Below, piece after piece: positions 11,312 through 21,473 of a DNA stretch of 64,000 nucleotides. Position numbers and translations under genes: made by a program. The notes beneath the pieces were generated by a model. The model saw only the letters and a list, made by a program, of their open reading frames with translations. It was not told the DNA's origin and made no database searches. The DNA is from Chalciporus piperatus (taxonomy: Eukaryota; Basidiomycota; Agaricomycetes; Boletales; Boletaceae). The first letter of the stretch is position 1; every line of letters begins with the position of its first letter. Where the stretch lies: positions 343,886 through 407,885 of the forward strand of contig JBBPTG010000009.1 of NCBI GenBank assembly GCA_038093975.1. The letters are read 5' to 3'.

Positions 11312-12918
11312 TTAGTCTCGGGAAGCCTCGTCCAAGGGTTTGTCTGGTATGGAAGGTAGAGCTGCCTTGATGTCCTTGGACATCCGACCGCTCTCCCGGA
11401 TCCATATTGCCCGCACCTCCTCCTCACGCGGATCTGTATTTGTTGACGTTGCGTCCACTCCTAAACCCCGAAGCACCTCTTCCACACGAATGGAGTCCGC
11501 CACTTTGATATCTTGAGCGGTGGCAGCACCTTTGCCTGGTGATCCGAAGGAAGAAGTTCGACCGAAGCCACGGCGACCAGATTTCGAGGGGGAAAGGATT
11601 GCTGCACATGACGAGGACGAGGACACGAGGCCACATGTCTCCAACACGCTAACCAGGTCTGAGAATTCACTGCGAGACACGGGAGTGAAAATCCCATTAT
11701 CCGAGCGTTCAAGGATGGTCACGTAGTAGGTGTAGAGTTGGGGAAGTTCGAGAATTCCCCACTTGGAAGCGAAGCTTGAGCGTTTGGTGGGGGTTCTGAG
11801 AAGAGAATTGGAGATGGTTGATAATGGGAGGGCAGCATCCATCCGCTTGGACCCGAGAACGACGGCAAGTAGCACCAATCTCGATTGTAAACCGAGGTTG
11901 CGAACCTTGGTTGCTATCTCGCTATTATTGGACACGTGAGGAGCGGAGGGATTTGACTGGGATGGGAGATAAGCCTTGAGTGCGGCAAGGATATGATTAG
12001 GCGTGATGCTGGGCACCGGGGTAGCCATAGGGTTCTCAGCTTGTACAGAGGAGGATACTGCAAGGTCGATGGCACCTCGCAGGACCTCAAACAGCATCCT
12101 AACATCACCAGTCTGGGATGCGACTTTTTTGGAAAGCAAGGTCAGCGGACCGATCGGGAGGAACGTCTTGAGCTGCTCCGAGTAACACTGCGAGCCATTA
12201 ATATCGCTGAATGGTGAGAGACGCGCTTGTAAAACGTCAAGCAGCTGGGAGGCTGAGTAGGCGCCAAAATGGAGGGTCAAGACATTGGCCGATTCATCGT
12301 CGACGGAGCTGCTTGAAACGGAGAGGGTATGGGTATTTGCTATGCCAATGATGCGAACAGCAGAGAAGTGTTTGCGAGCAAGAGAGAACACGGCAGAAAA
12401 GGCATGTGAAGATTTTGCAATGTGATCGAGTTCATCAAGGACAATGAGACTGGTGTGATTCCGTCAGCATAAATAGAAATGAGGTCAAGAGGAGTGTACC
12501 ATCTTCGTTCGTGCGAGGTAAGAATCTTGTCCAGGAGTCGTTTGCCTTTTGCCTTTCCGGCTTTGGTACGTTTTACGAGTGTGGAATCCTGGAGGCTTTC
12601 ACAGAGACATTCCCAAAGGTCCTCTACACTGTGTATGGCCATGCAGTTGACCGAGATCACTTTTAGATCGTCGCAGTATTCGAGTCCTGCTATTACTGAG
12701 TTTACCAACGCTGTCTTCCCAGTTCCGGGTGTTCCGGATATGAACAGACACGGCTTGGATAGTTGGTCGGAAGAGATGCCGTCCCTAGCAGACGCGATAA
12801 ACTGGGTGATCACATCGCGTTCTGCGGTCCTGCCAGCGATGGTAAATGTGCCATTGCAGGTTGGTCGTAACAGAGAGCGAACGCGAGCGTGTATAGGTAC
12901 GAGTGCGACGGGTGTCAT
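11312..12918 (-). CDS. CDC6: Cdc6 replication licensing AAA+ ATPase
   Basis: Two exons (12918-12500 and 12449-11312) give 518 aa. The AAA+ core shows Walker A SGTPGTGKTA (residues about 61-70) and Walker B LIVLDELD (about 141-148), then sensor-type segments such as VRIIGIANTH. The C-terminal half contains LPLSTISNSLL and a region reading YVTILERSDNGIFTPVSRSEFSDLVSVLETCGLV, the winged-helix fold of Cdc6/Orc1. With ORC, Cdc6 loads MCM2-7 at origins in G1. It is Cdc6 rather than Orc1 because it lacks a BAH domain and is short. A longer start (in-frame ATG further upstream) exists, but MTPVALVPIHARVRSLL gives the usual family N-terminus. The fission-yeast-like N-terminal CDK/degron tail is very short here. 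An ACGCGT motif lies 73 bp upstream. Confidence 0.92.
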
Positions 12919-12990
12919 TGGGTGAGTTGGGGACAGAGACGGAGCATTACACGATCGAATACAACAACAGCGCGTCAACAACGCGAGACA

Positions 12991-12996
12991 ACGCGT
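12991..12996. promoter_or_regulatory. MCB-like ACGCGT motif upstream of CDC6
   Basis: A perfect ACGCGT lies 73 bp before the CDC6 start, flanked by further CGCG cores (GCGCGTC at 12970-12976 and ACGCGA at 12981-12986). In yeasts, CDC6/cdc18 transcription at G1/S depends on this MBF site. The sequence match is direct; function in this fungus is inference. Confidence 0.4.
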
Positions 12997-13127
12997 CTGT
13001 GGCAAAACGTGAGATTTGTTTAGCTAATCGAGTCTCCACCGTACGTTCCGCTGAAAACGTCCGACAAAACGTCCGATCATAACTTTTACCAAACATTGTA
13101 GTACGCAATATACACAGAAGTTGAACG

Positions 13128-13424
13128 ATGGCGGTTGCACCACTGAAGACCCTTCCTCTCTTCACATCACCCATCACCGTCGTCGTGACCTCCATGCCTC
13201 TCGTCGCCACAAGCAATCGGGAATGAAGCCTCTGCTTAGGAAGGGCATTGGTCTGCGCCCACACGCTCCTTCTGTATCTCGTAATCTTGCTCATGATGAT
13301 CCAATTGTTAGCCACTGGTCAGAACGCTGTATTCCCTGTTACACTTATACTAGTCCTGTTCGTGTCGTCGAGTGATGCTTCTGATTCCAATTTCATGCGT
13401 GCAGTCTTGCCTCGGTGCGATTAG
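13128..13424 (+). pseudogene. Possible small membrane-protein gene interrupted by one in-frame TGA
   Basis: From ATG 13128 to TAG 13424 there is a 99-codon frame broken only by TGA at 13224-13226. Before the stop it reads MAVAPLKTLPLFTSPITVVV. After it, it is strongly hydrophobic (AHTLLLYLVILLMMIQLL, then NAVFPVTLILVLFV), suggesting two membrane helices, and it ends FMRAVLPRCD. All GT dinucleotides before the stop are in codon phase 0 and no AG after it is in the matching phase, so a simple intron does not remove the TGA. I do not recognise the protein. It may be a real small gene with a nonsense mutation or sequencing error, or chance. It sits between the divergent CDC6 and CDK8 genes. Confidence 0.25.
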
Positions 13425-13485
13425 TCATACCCCCTGAGAGTTCGCTCCGAGCAACACGTCGTGCTCTCACAAACAGACGTCACGT

Positions 13486-15097
13486 ATGCTCGATGAATGG
13501 TCCCAAACACTCCTTCAGACCGATCCTATGAGGATCTACCGTTCCAAGAGGGATGCAGCCCACCGAACAGTCACCTCCAAGTACAATATCCTGGGGTTCA
13601 TATCTTCAGGAACCTATGGAAGGGTTTACAAGGCTCAAAGCGTGGACTCGGATAGTGTCATGTACGCTATCAAAAAGTTCAAGCCTGATAAAGAAGGAGA
13701 TGTTGTGACCTACACTGGAATCAGTCAAAGTGCGATTCGAGAGATTGCGGTGAGCTCCACCTCATTCCGTTGGACACATTCAAGTTTCAACGTGCCATGA
13801 ACAGCTCAATAGGGAGATATCCCATGAAAATGTTGTTGCCCTCAAAGAAGTGATTCTGGAAGACAAGTCTATCTACATGGTTTTCGATTACGCGGAGCAC
13901 GACTTTCTTGTATGTGATCACCACAGACTCGGAACCACGTTGGATCACAATCATGAACTAAAGCATTGATCACAGCAAGTCATTCACCATTACTCTCAAA
14001 CCCTCCGCGTCCAGATTCCATCTCAAGTTCTCAAATCCTTGATATACCAACTCCTGAATGGTCTCGTTTATCTACACTCAACGCACATCCTTCACAGGGA
14101 CCTCAAACCCGCTAATATACTCATCACAGCTTCGGGAGTTGTGAAGATCGGGGATCTTGGTCTTGCCCGACTTGTTCACAAGCCTTTACAGCCCCTCTTC
14201 GCAGGTGACAAGGTTGTGGTCACGATATGGTATCGCGCGCCGGAACTACTCATGGGTGCAAAGCACTACAACAAGGCAATCGATTGCTGGGCTGTGGGTT
14301 GCGTCTTAGCCGAATTGGCGAGTTTAAGGCCCATATTCAAGGGTGAAGAGGCGAAGTTGGACTCGAAAAAGAATGTCCCTTTCCAAAAGGATCAACTCCT
14401 CAAGATCTTTGAGGTTCTTGGTACGCCAGACGGTAAAGAGTAGTTCGTGTTCTCTCCAGTGACAACCCTCAGCTAACCAGAATTTCTTTGAAGAGAAGGA
14501 TTGGCCTGGCGTCCGTGATATGCCAGAATATTCAAATATGAAGCGACTCGATCTGTATGTGAATGGAATAGTTGATCCTGCTGTAACTGAAAGCCCCCGT
14601 TCAAGATACGAAAACCGTCTGCCAGGGTGGTGCCAGTCGCGCATTCGATCGCAACAAGGGCATGAACTACTGCGCCAGCTATTTGCATACGATCCAGACA
14701 AACGGTTGACCGCAAAAGAGGCTTTGGGTCACAAATGGTTCCAGGAAGATCCCCGACCAACATGGAAGTCAGTCAAGAACGCTTTTCTTCTCCCCGTCAT
14801 AAGACTCATGTGTCGTTGCTTAGTGTCTTCCAATATGTTCCAGCCCATCAAACCCCACCGCAACGTCGAATTACACAGGATGAGGCACCGTCCATGATGG
14901 GTGCTCCTGCGCTAACGCAGGCTCAGACACAACCACAAGGAGGAGCACACGGACACGGACAAGGTCAACATTTATCGCAACAATCCAAACCCGGTAGTTC
15001 AACAAGTTTCGCGAGCGTCAGCGCCGGGGCTGGAGCTATGCAAGGATATAATACAGTCCAGGGGGGGTCCTCCAGGAAGAAAGCCAGGCTCGGGTGA
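13486..15097 (+). CDS. SSN3: Cyclin-dependent kinase 8 of the Mediator kinase module
   Basis: Six exons: 13486-13749, 13805-13909, 13976-14432, 14473-14554, 14606-14767 and 14824-15097; 447 aa. Kinase motifs in order: glycine loop [16 protein letters not shown] (Lys63), the C-helix [23 protein letters not shown] (Asp165), DLG (Asp183), [10 protein letters not shown] and [12 protein letters not shown]. The segment [21 protein letters not shown] and the insert [18 protein letters not shown] are diagnostic of CDK8/Srb10 rather than CDK1 or CDK7. The tail is Gln/Gly/Ser-rich. CDK8 pairs with cyclin C, Med12 and Med13 to repress or modulate RNA polymerase II. The splice at 14433-14472 (40 nt) and the one at 14768-14823 were chosen to restore family conservation ([34 protein letters not shown]). 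Confidence 0.93.
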
Positions 15098-15349
15098 AAG
15101 CACGTTGTTAATACATAGATTTATTTATTTATTTTTGGGGTCAAAAGTAAATGTAAAATTTGCCAAGATCTTGATATGTTCCGAAGCGGATCATCGAGTG
15201 CCTCGTTCCGCGTCACTTGGCAGATGCTCTCATTGGCAGAGTTGTTCGCTTCTCACATTCCATAACTGTATCCAAACCAGCGTTGTATGCTCGCAGCGGC
15301 TCGCAACATTCCGATTTTTAAGCTGTAACGAACGGTTGGTCTTTGTGCG

Positions 15350-16589
15350 ATGGCACAAGCCAATGCGCAAAAAAACGGGTTCTGGTCGCCCGAGCTTCTT
15401 TGTTACTTCGTGGCCGGAGGTGTTGCCGGTGCCGCGTCCCGGACTGTCGTGAGTCCACTAGAAAGGCTCAAGATTATACAGTGAGTAATTAGCGTATACA
15501 TCACTCACTTCCCGATGACGAAGCGTCCTTCAGGCAAGTGCAACCACGTGGTTTCGATGGCCAGTACAAGGGTGTCTGGCGAAGCCTTGTAAGGATGTGG
15601 AGGGAAGAAGGTTTTGCAGGCTTCATGCGGGGAAACGGGATTAACTGCCTGCGGATTGTGCCTTATAGCGCGGTGCAGTTCACGACTTACGAGCAGCTCA
15701 AAAAAGTCCGTGAATAACTCCCTTCCAAAAGCTCAAATACTGACTTACAAATAGGTGTTTACAAACCATGGGTCCAAGGAACTCGATATCCCGACACGAT
15801 TGATTAGCGGGGCCTTGGCGGGGATCACCTCAGTCTGTGCGTAAAGTGACGAAGGTTTTGATCCGACGTTTCAACCAACCTGATCTTAGGTTCAACATAC
15901 CCACTGGACCTCGTACGCTCCCGTTTGTCGATCTCTACCGCCAGTATATCTGTCCAGAACCAAGCACCATTGGCAGCATTAGACGCTGTTCCGGGATCTT
16001 CTACCACTAGAGCCCTTTACTCGAAGGCTGATCTAACGGTACTTAGTATGACTCTCAAAGTCATGCGCGAAGAAGGTGGCGTTCGCGGATTGTATCGCGG
16101 GCTAATTACAACGGCAGTGGGGGTTGCTCCCTACGTAGGCATCAATTTTGCAGCATACGAGGCACTGCGGGGTATCATCACCCCTCCTGGACAAAACAGT
16201 ATTGCCAGGAAGCTACTCTGCGGTGCTCTAGCTGGTAAGGATCTATTATGGCCGTTCTTTTCGTACTCAGGTTTGCATGCGCAGGGACTATCTCGCAAAC
16301 ACTAACATACCCTTTCGATGTGCTGAGGCGAAAGATGCAAGTGGTGGGCATGCCATCTGGCGGAATGGGATACAAGTACAATGGAGCTCTAGATGCCATG
16401 AGAACAATCACTCGCACTGAAGGGTTACGGGGCTTGTATCGCGGACTTTGGCCCAATCTACGTGAGTCTATCCATGAGAACTGCCTAATGACATATCTTG
16501 ACGAAGCAACGACAGTCAAGGTTGCGCCAAGTATTGCGATATCATTCTTCACTTACGAACTAGTGAAAGATCTTCTCGTTGCATTATAG
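15350..16589 (+). CDS. Mitochondrial carrier (SLC25), YPR011C-like APS/PAPS carrier
   Basis: Six exons: 15350-15480, 15534-15705, 15755-15836, 15890-16234, 16285-16461 and 16516-16589; 326 aa. Three carrier repeats, each with its signature: SPLERLKIIQ, YPLDLVRSRL and YPFDVLRRKM, each followed by a GLYRG/GFMRGNG-type motif. FMRGNGINCLRIVPYSAVQF and RGLYRGLITTAVGVAPYVGINF resemble yeast YPR011C, which carries adenosine 5'-phosphosulfate and PAPS across the inner mitochondrial membrane. SLC25A42/Leu5-type CoA carriers are the nearest alternative; the substrate is therefore inferred. No N-terminal presequence is seen, as usual for carriers. It is transcribed in the same direction as CDK8, 252 bp downstream. 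Confidence 0.88.
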
Positions 16590-17158
16590 AACACGATCTG
16601 GAATCCTAGAGTAGAATGATTTAATTATTTAATTTTGAATGTAACGTTCAGGGTCCCAGGGCCGTGATTGTTGACCCAAAATTGGAGAGTTGCTTGAGTG
16701 TTGCATCAAGTTGTCCATTGCACTGCGTGCGCTGTCTCATACGACGTGCAGCCGTGGCACTGCAGCCTACTGCAGCGTATTGTCGCTCATTCATCCTCAC
16801 CCGTTAAAGTCTCAGCTGGTTTTGCAGACTTGTTGATGCTCTTGACTGATCATCAGACCTCCGCTGCTGTCAGAAACTGATTCTGCATGGTGAGTTTCCA
16901 ATCACTATACTTATATTACTGTTGGTGGCAGTGGGTCCTCCACGTTCGTAGCCTTGCTGCCTCCACATTGCCCTTCTCTAGACCCTTACGTCCACCTTTC
17001 CTTGCTTGGACTCATGCTGATGAATTTACGCCCGGCTTTTCCACTGTAGCACCGTAATTATCTCGTTCAGCTGATCCTCGACTTCATATTTTGCTAGACC
17101 CGATCTGTCTGGCCGCCTCTCCCCACGCCTGAAATCCACTGTCCTGCCCGAGAATACC
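16590..17158. other. Intergenic region before the RhoGAP gene; no gene seen
   Basis: The 569 bp hold pyrimidine-rich stretches close to the RhoGAP start (16940-17155), typical of a basidiomycete promoter and 5' leader. No convincing ORF, RNA gene or repeat was found. Confidence 0.4.
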
Positions 17159-20100
17159 ATGGTCCAGAACAAGCAACCGTTCTCCACGTCTCAGGCCTCG
17201 CTTCCGTCCTCGTTTTCTCCATCTGCTGCTTCGTCCATGCTGCTACCTGCAACATCCTCCTCTCATCCTGATATCACAAATTCCGATCAGCTCTCTTCTA
17301 CCACGTTCAAGAGCATCTTTGGTGTGCCTGCTTCCTTCCCCCAAGCTCGCTCATTCTCTTCCACATCTTCAATGGGCCAGGTTGTTAGCCGGCCTGAGGA
17401 TACCACTACCTTCCCGCCCACACCGACTCCCTCTTCTTTGGGTACCCCGGCTTCCAGTACTGGGAGTCGGATCAAGCGTGCTTTCGTTGGGCGCCGGAAA
17501 AAGTCGGACACCTTGGCGCCTCCATCCCCCCAAATTAACAAGGGCAAGGAATTGCCAAGTGACGATTTATTGTACGGTACTCCGCCGCGCCAGCTAGGAG
17601 CAAAACAGCTTACGCGCCAGCTTGCGCAACATGTCTTCAACAAGAGGCAACAAGGCTCGACGACAGCTTCTCCTGCGATGAGTGTCAACAGTCTACCTCC
17701 CCCTCTCCCACCTAAGCAACTGCCAGCCTCGGCGCCCTCGAGTCCTCCGCCCTCACGTCTGGCACCGATCCATACCAATATCGATAAGCGCGTCTCCATC
17801 CTGACGACATCTAGTCCAATTGCGCCAGCGCTGGATTTCATGAGGAGGAGCGACGAACAGGTGGAGCAGATCGTAGGGAAGGAAAACCAACGGAGAGAGC
17901 TTGAAAGGTCGGAAACCAAGGAGATTCGCAGGAAAAGCGATTCCACCCTGAGCCATCACACGATCCGTCCTCCCTTGGGCCCCAGAACTTCACGCCCTGT
18001 GTCAGTCGCGGACTCACTACATTCCACAAACACCGTTATGCCTGTGAACAAGCGCCTGAGTGCACTTCTTACAGATGCAGAGTACGCTATGCCAGAGGAG
18101 GAGGATGGGGAGAGGCAGGAAGAAAAAGGGCATGCGTTTACTCGCCGTGCGTCTCCTGCCTCTTCGTTGCGTCTCAGAGACAGGAGGTCTCAATCGCTCA
18201 ATCTTGGTCCACCTCTCTCATTGGTGGTTTCTGGTCCCACTGCTGCCACTGCGACGATGAGCCTGGAAGCGATAACGCTCACTCTTCCTAGAACAGCCCA
18301 GGTGGTACGTGATCAAGCGCAGCTGCCTCAAACCACGGCGACAGCTACTTTCTCTTCGTTGCGTTCGGACACTACGGGGGTTTCTGGAAAACCATGCTCC
18401 ACCGTCAGACCTCCGCCACACCGAATCCCCAAACTGCCATCGTCGCACGTCGAACGAACCGAGCGAACTCTCCCAGATGTTCCGGGGCCATTACAAAGAC
18501 CGACATTGCCACCACCACCTGACCTTACACCCCCATCCTTCCGCCAAACCGCCATTAGCATGACTTCAGGTTTCGCACCAGCTGCAGGGCTTGCAAGACG
18601 TGCTGTCGAAAAAATGGGGCGAGTTTGGGGTTCAAAAAGTTCGTTCTCTGGTCCTCTTGCGTCGCCAGTTGGCATGCCACCATCTGCGTTCTCTCATGGT
18701 TGTCCTGGTCCATCATCTCGTGCAAGGCCACATCACTCGGAGTCCCTTCATGGGCATGGCAGAAAATCTCGCCACAATCCTCAGACACCATCTGTCAGCT
18801 CCACTAGTTCGTCTTTATCCGATCACGGGGGGGCACAACTTGGCACATGTCTCCGAGGTCCTATTTGTGTATCAACAGGCGGCCTGGTGTTTGGCAGAGA
18901 CCTTAAGATGTGTGTGACAGACACTGCTATTGGTTCCGCCCGAAGCACCGTTCACGCACAGCACAACCTCACACATTATCAGATTGTCGAGTCGGATTCG
19001 GAGCATGTTCGGCAAAGCGAACCCTCAGGGCCTTTAGAAAGCCGATACATTCCTGCGTTAGTCGTTAGGTGCGCGCAGCACATTCTTGCCTGGGGTGTTC
19101 AAGAACAAGGTCTTTTCCGGTACGAAACGCAAACATATTCTCTCCGTTTAATTCATGCTTACCATTCAACCCCAGAGTCAGTGGCCGTTCATCCCACGTA
19201 GCCAAGCTACGTGCCGAGTTCGATACGGGTAAGGCAGCCATCTTTTTCGGATTAAACTCGGGATTGATCACCCCATTTTAGGAGCCGATTTCGACCTCGC
19301 GCAATCGAGTCCTGGGGACTTGGACCCTCACGCAGTTGCTTCGATATTTAAGGCCTACTTGCGAGAGTGTGAGTGAAATTGTTTGTTTTGAGCTACTTGT
19401 GACTGATGAATGTCTTCAAGTGCCCGAGCCCATCCTGACGGACCAGCTGATGCCGTACTTTGACGCTGTCATGGCTTCAGAGAGGTCTACAAATAATACC
19501 CCAGACCCACTCCCGTCAAAGAGCATTCACCCTGGTCTTCGGAAACCTCCGTCACTGTCAACCCTCGGCATGCCAGTGTTCGGCAGCCCCCATCCTCCAT
19601 CTGAATCGTTGCGAAAGGCTCTGTCATCTCTCATCTCTCGCCTCCCGCAGGAAAACCGTGACCTACTGTTAACGGTAACGGAGGTCATCAATCACACTTC
19701 CAAGAGGAGCTCAGAGACGAAGATGCCACTCAGTAATTTGCTGCTCGTGCTGTGCCCCAGCTTGAGTATCAACCCATCCCTGCTTCAGGCATTATGCGAA
19801 AGTCAGGGAATCTGGGACGGTGTCTACGATCCTGCGGAAGCTGTTGATGATGCGACTGCTGGCGATCTTCATCAGTCCCCGGTTGACTCGTCGGGAGTGG
19901 TAAATGAAAGTGAAGCTGAAGCTGCGGTTGGTACCGGCGAGGTGATATCCCCGAGATCGTCGAATGATAGCAAGCGCGACCCTCGTCCCCTTCCCAATCT
20001 TCCCATTGAGGGTGTTCCTGATGTTCCCGCTCGTGCACCGTTCTCCGCTGCAGCTCCTCTGCTTTCTTCCGAAGCTCCAGGACCGCAAAGTAGTCGCGAC

Positions 20101-21060
20101 CCAGCACACCATATTCCAACTGACTCTGAGACATCCTCGTCATTCACCACCGATGATAGTTCTTCGATTTCCCATTTATCTCAAGGCGGCCGCCCAGTTA
20201 CCCCAACATCTGTGAATTTCAAGTTAATCACCCCCTACTTCCCACCTTCCCTATCGTGTTCCACCGATTCTCTATCCGTTCCCTCATTATCATCTGGATC
20301 ACCTATGCATTCAGTTAAACCGCTTGCGCTCGTGGATGAATGCGGCGAGCGACAGTCTTCTACTTCCCCATATTCACCTGAAATTGCGGAACCAATTCCG
20401 CTTCCTCTGCCGAGTTTGCGACCCGCGCAGCCTGGACCGGAAGCTCAGTTCCAATTTCCCGGGCCGCGCGATAATGTCACTCGAAGTCCACTCAAACATC
20501 GTAAATCTACGCCATCTATGTCATTTTCTTCTTCCGTATCAGCCGAGGCCCGATCAGCCTCTCTGGCTACCCGGGCAAAGCGGATGAAGAAGCCCTCGTT
20601 GCACATACTATTTGCCAAACGATCTGCATCGCCGATCTCATCTCCAACAACACAGTCGCCGGTTATCGGTGCGAGCTCTCTCACCACGCTACGTGAGACT
20701 CCTCCAAGCCCGTCATCTGCGTCCGAGTCTTCTCCAGATTCTATGGTCACGGCCCCACAGTCATCCAGGTTTAGCTATCCGCCAGTATTGGATACGGCGA
20801 TCGACGAGTCTTCGATTTCGCTCGCATTAGGCATCGAAGATGACCATGAAGATTATGCAACATCCGTTGTGCATACCATCAAGGACGGTCCGTTGGACTC
20901 GCAGGAGATGACGACGTCCAGCCCACCCCTTCCCCTCTCATCTGAGACGACCAAGCAGGGTCGGTTCCATCACTTGGATATCCCCCGTTCCCAGGACGAG
21001 TTCGGGGACACTAACTGGACTCAGAGTGTATTGTTGGCGGCTGGTGAGTCCGGGTGGTAA
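17159..21060 (+). CDS. RhoGAP domain protein with long disordered flanks
   Basis: Four exons: 17159-19119, 19176-19228, 19282-19368 and 19421-21060; 1,246 aa. The first 600 residues are Ser/Pro/Thr-rich with polyproline runs (PPPLPPKQLP, PPPPDLTPPS) and no fold that I recognise. The RhoGAP domain (about residues 610-815) spans all exons: IPALVVRCAQHIL, GLFRVSGRSSHVAKL with the catalytic arginine finger at about Arg654, AVASIFKAYLRELPEPILT, then LISRLPQENRDLLLTV and MPLSNLLLVLCPSL. It should speed GTP hydrolysis by a Rho, Rac or Cdc42 GTPase; which one cannot be told. The tail is again Ser/Pro-rich. The Cdc42 activator Cdc24 lies 4.8 kb away, but a functional link is not implied. The Met at 17159 follows a pyrimidine-rich leader. 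Confidence 0.87.
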
Positions 21061-21473
21061 GCGGGACGTGTGGTGGGCCTCGCTGGGAAGGATTGTATCG
21101 ACGGACAATAAGAAATACCTCTCACACCCGGACTATCTAGCTGCTATACGGCCTGCAGGCAGGTTTCCATCTACGCTTGTGGGTTCCCTTGCAGTCTAAT
21201 CAGGTTCCCCGCCTGCAGCGCCTTTCCGTTCGAATTTGGAATGATATACTATACATACCCTCGACATACCCATGTTCTTTCTCTTTTATCGACTATTTTT
21301 TTTCTGGGCTTTTTTTTGTCAAGTGTCTTTAATGTTAAACGTGATATCTAAATTTCTAATGAGGCTGCATGACGTCAGCTATGGTCTGGCCTTGGGTGGT
21401 CTGACCTTGAAGTTGTGGTTGAAACCAAGTTCAAACTCTGTGGTTCTCTCCAGCCGATCTCTGTCCTCTTGTC
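21061..21473. other. Intergenic region; no gene seen
   Basis: The 413 bp between the RhoGAP stop and the glucosidase start contain T-rich tracts (21295-21330) that may belong to a 3' UTR or terminator. The ORF starting at 21272 overlaps the glucosidase start in another frame and shows no protein features. Confidence 0.35.

Noticed and set aside
12947..13315. 122-codon minus-strand ORF upstream of CDC6
   Set aside because: It overlaps promoter sequence and shows no protein features; the CDC6 start at 12918 is better supported.
19769..20143. Minus-strand ORFs within the RhoGAP gene
   Set aside because: They are shadows of the well-supported RhoGAP frame.
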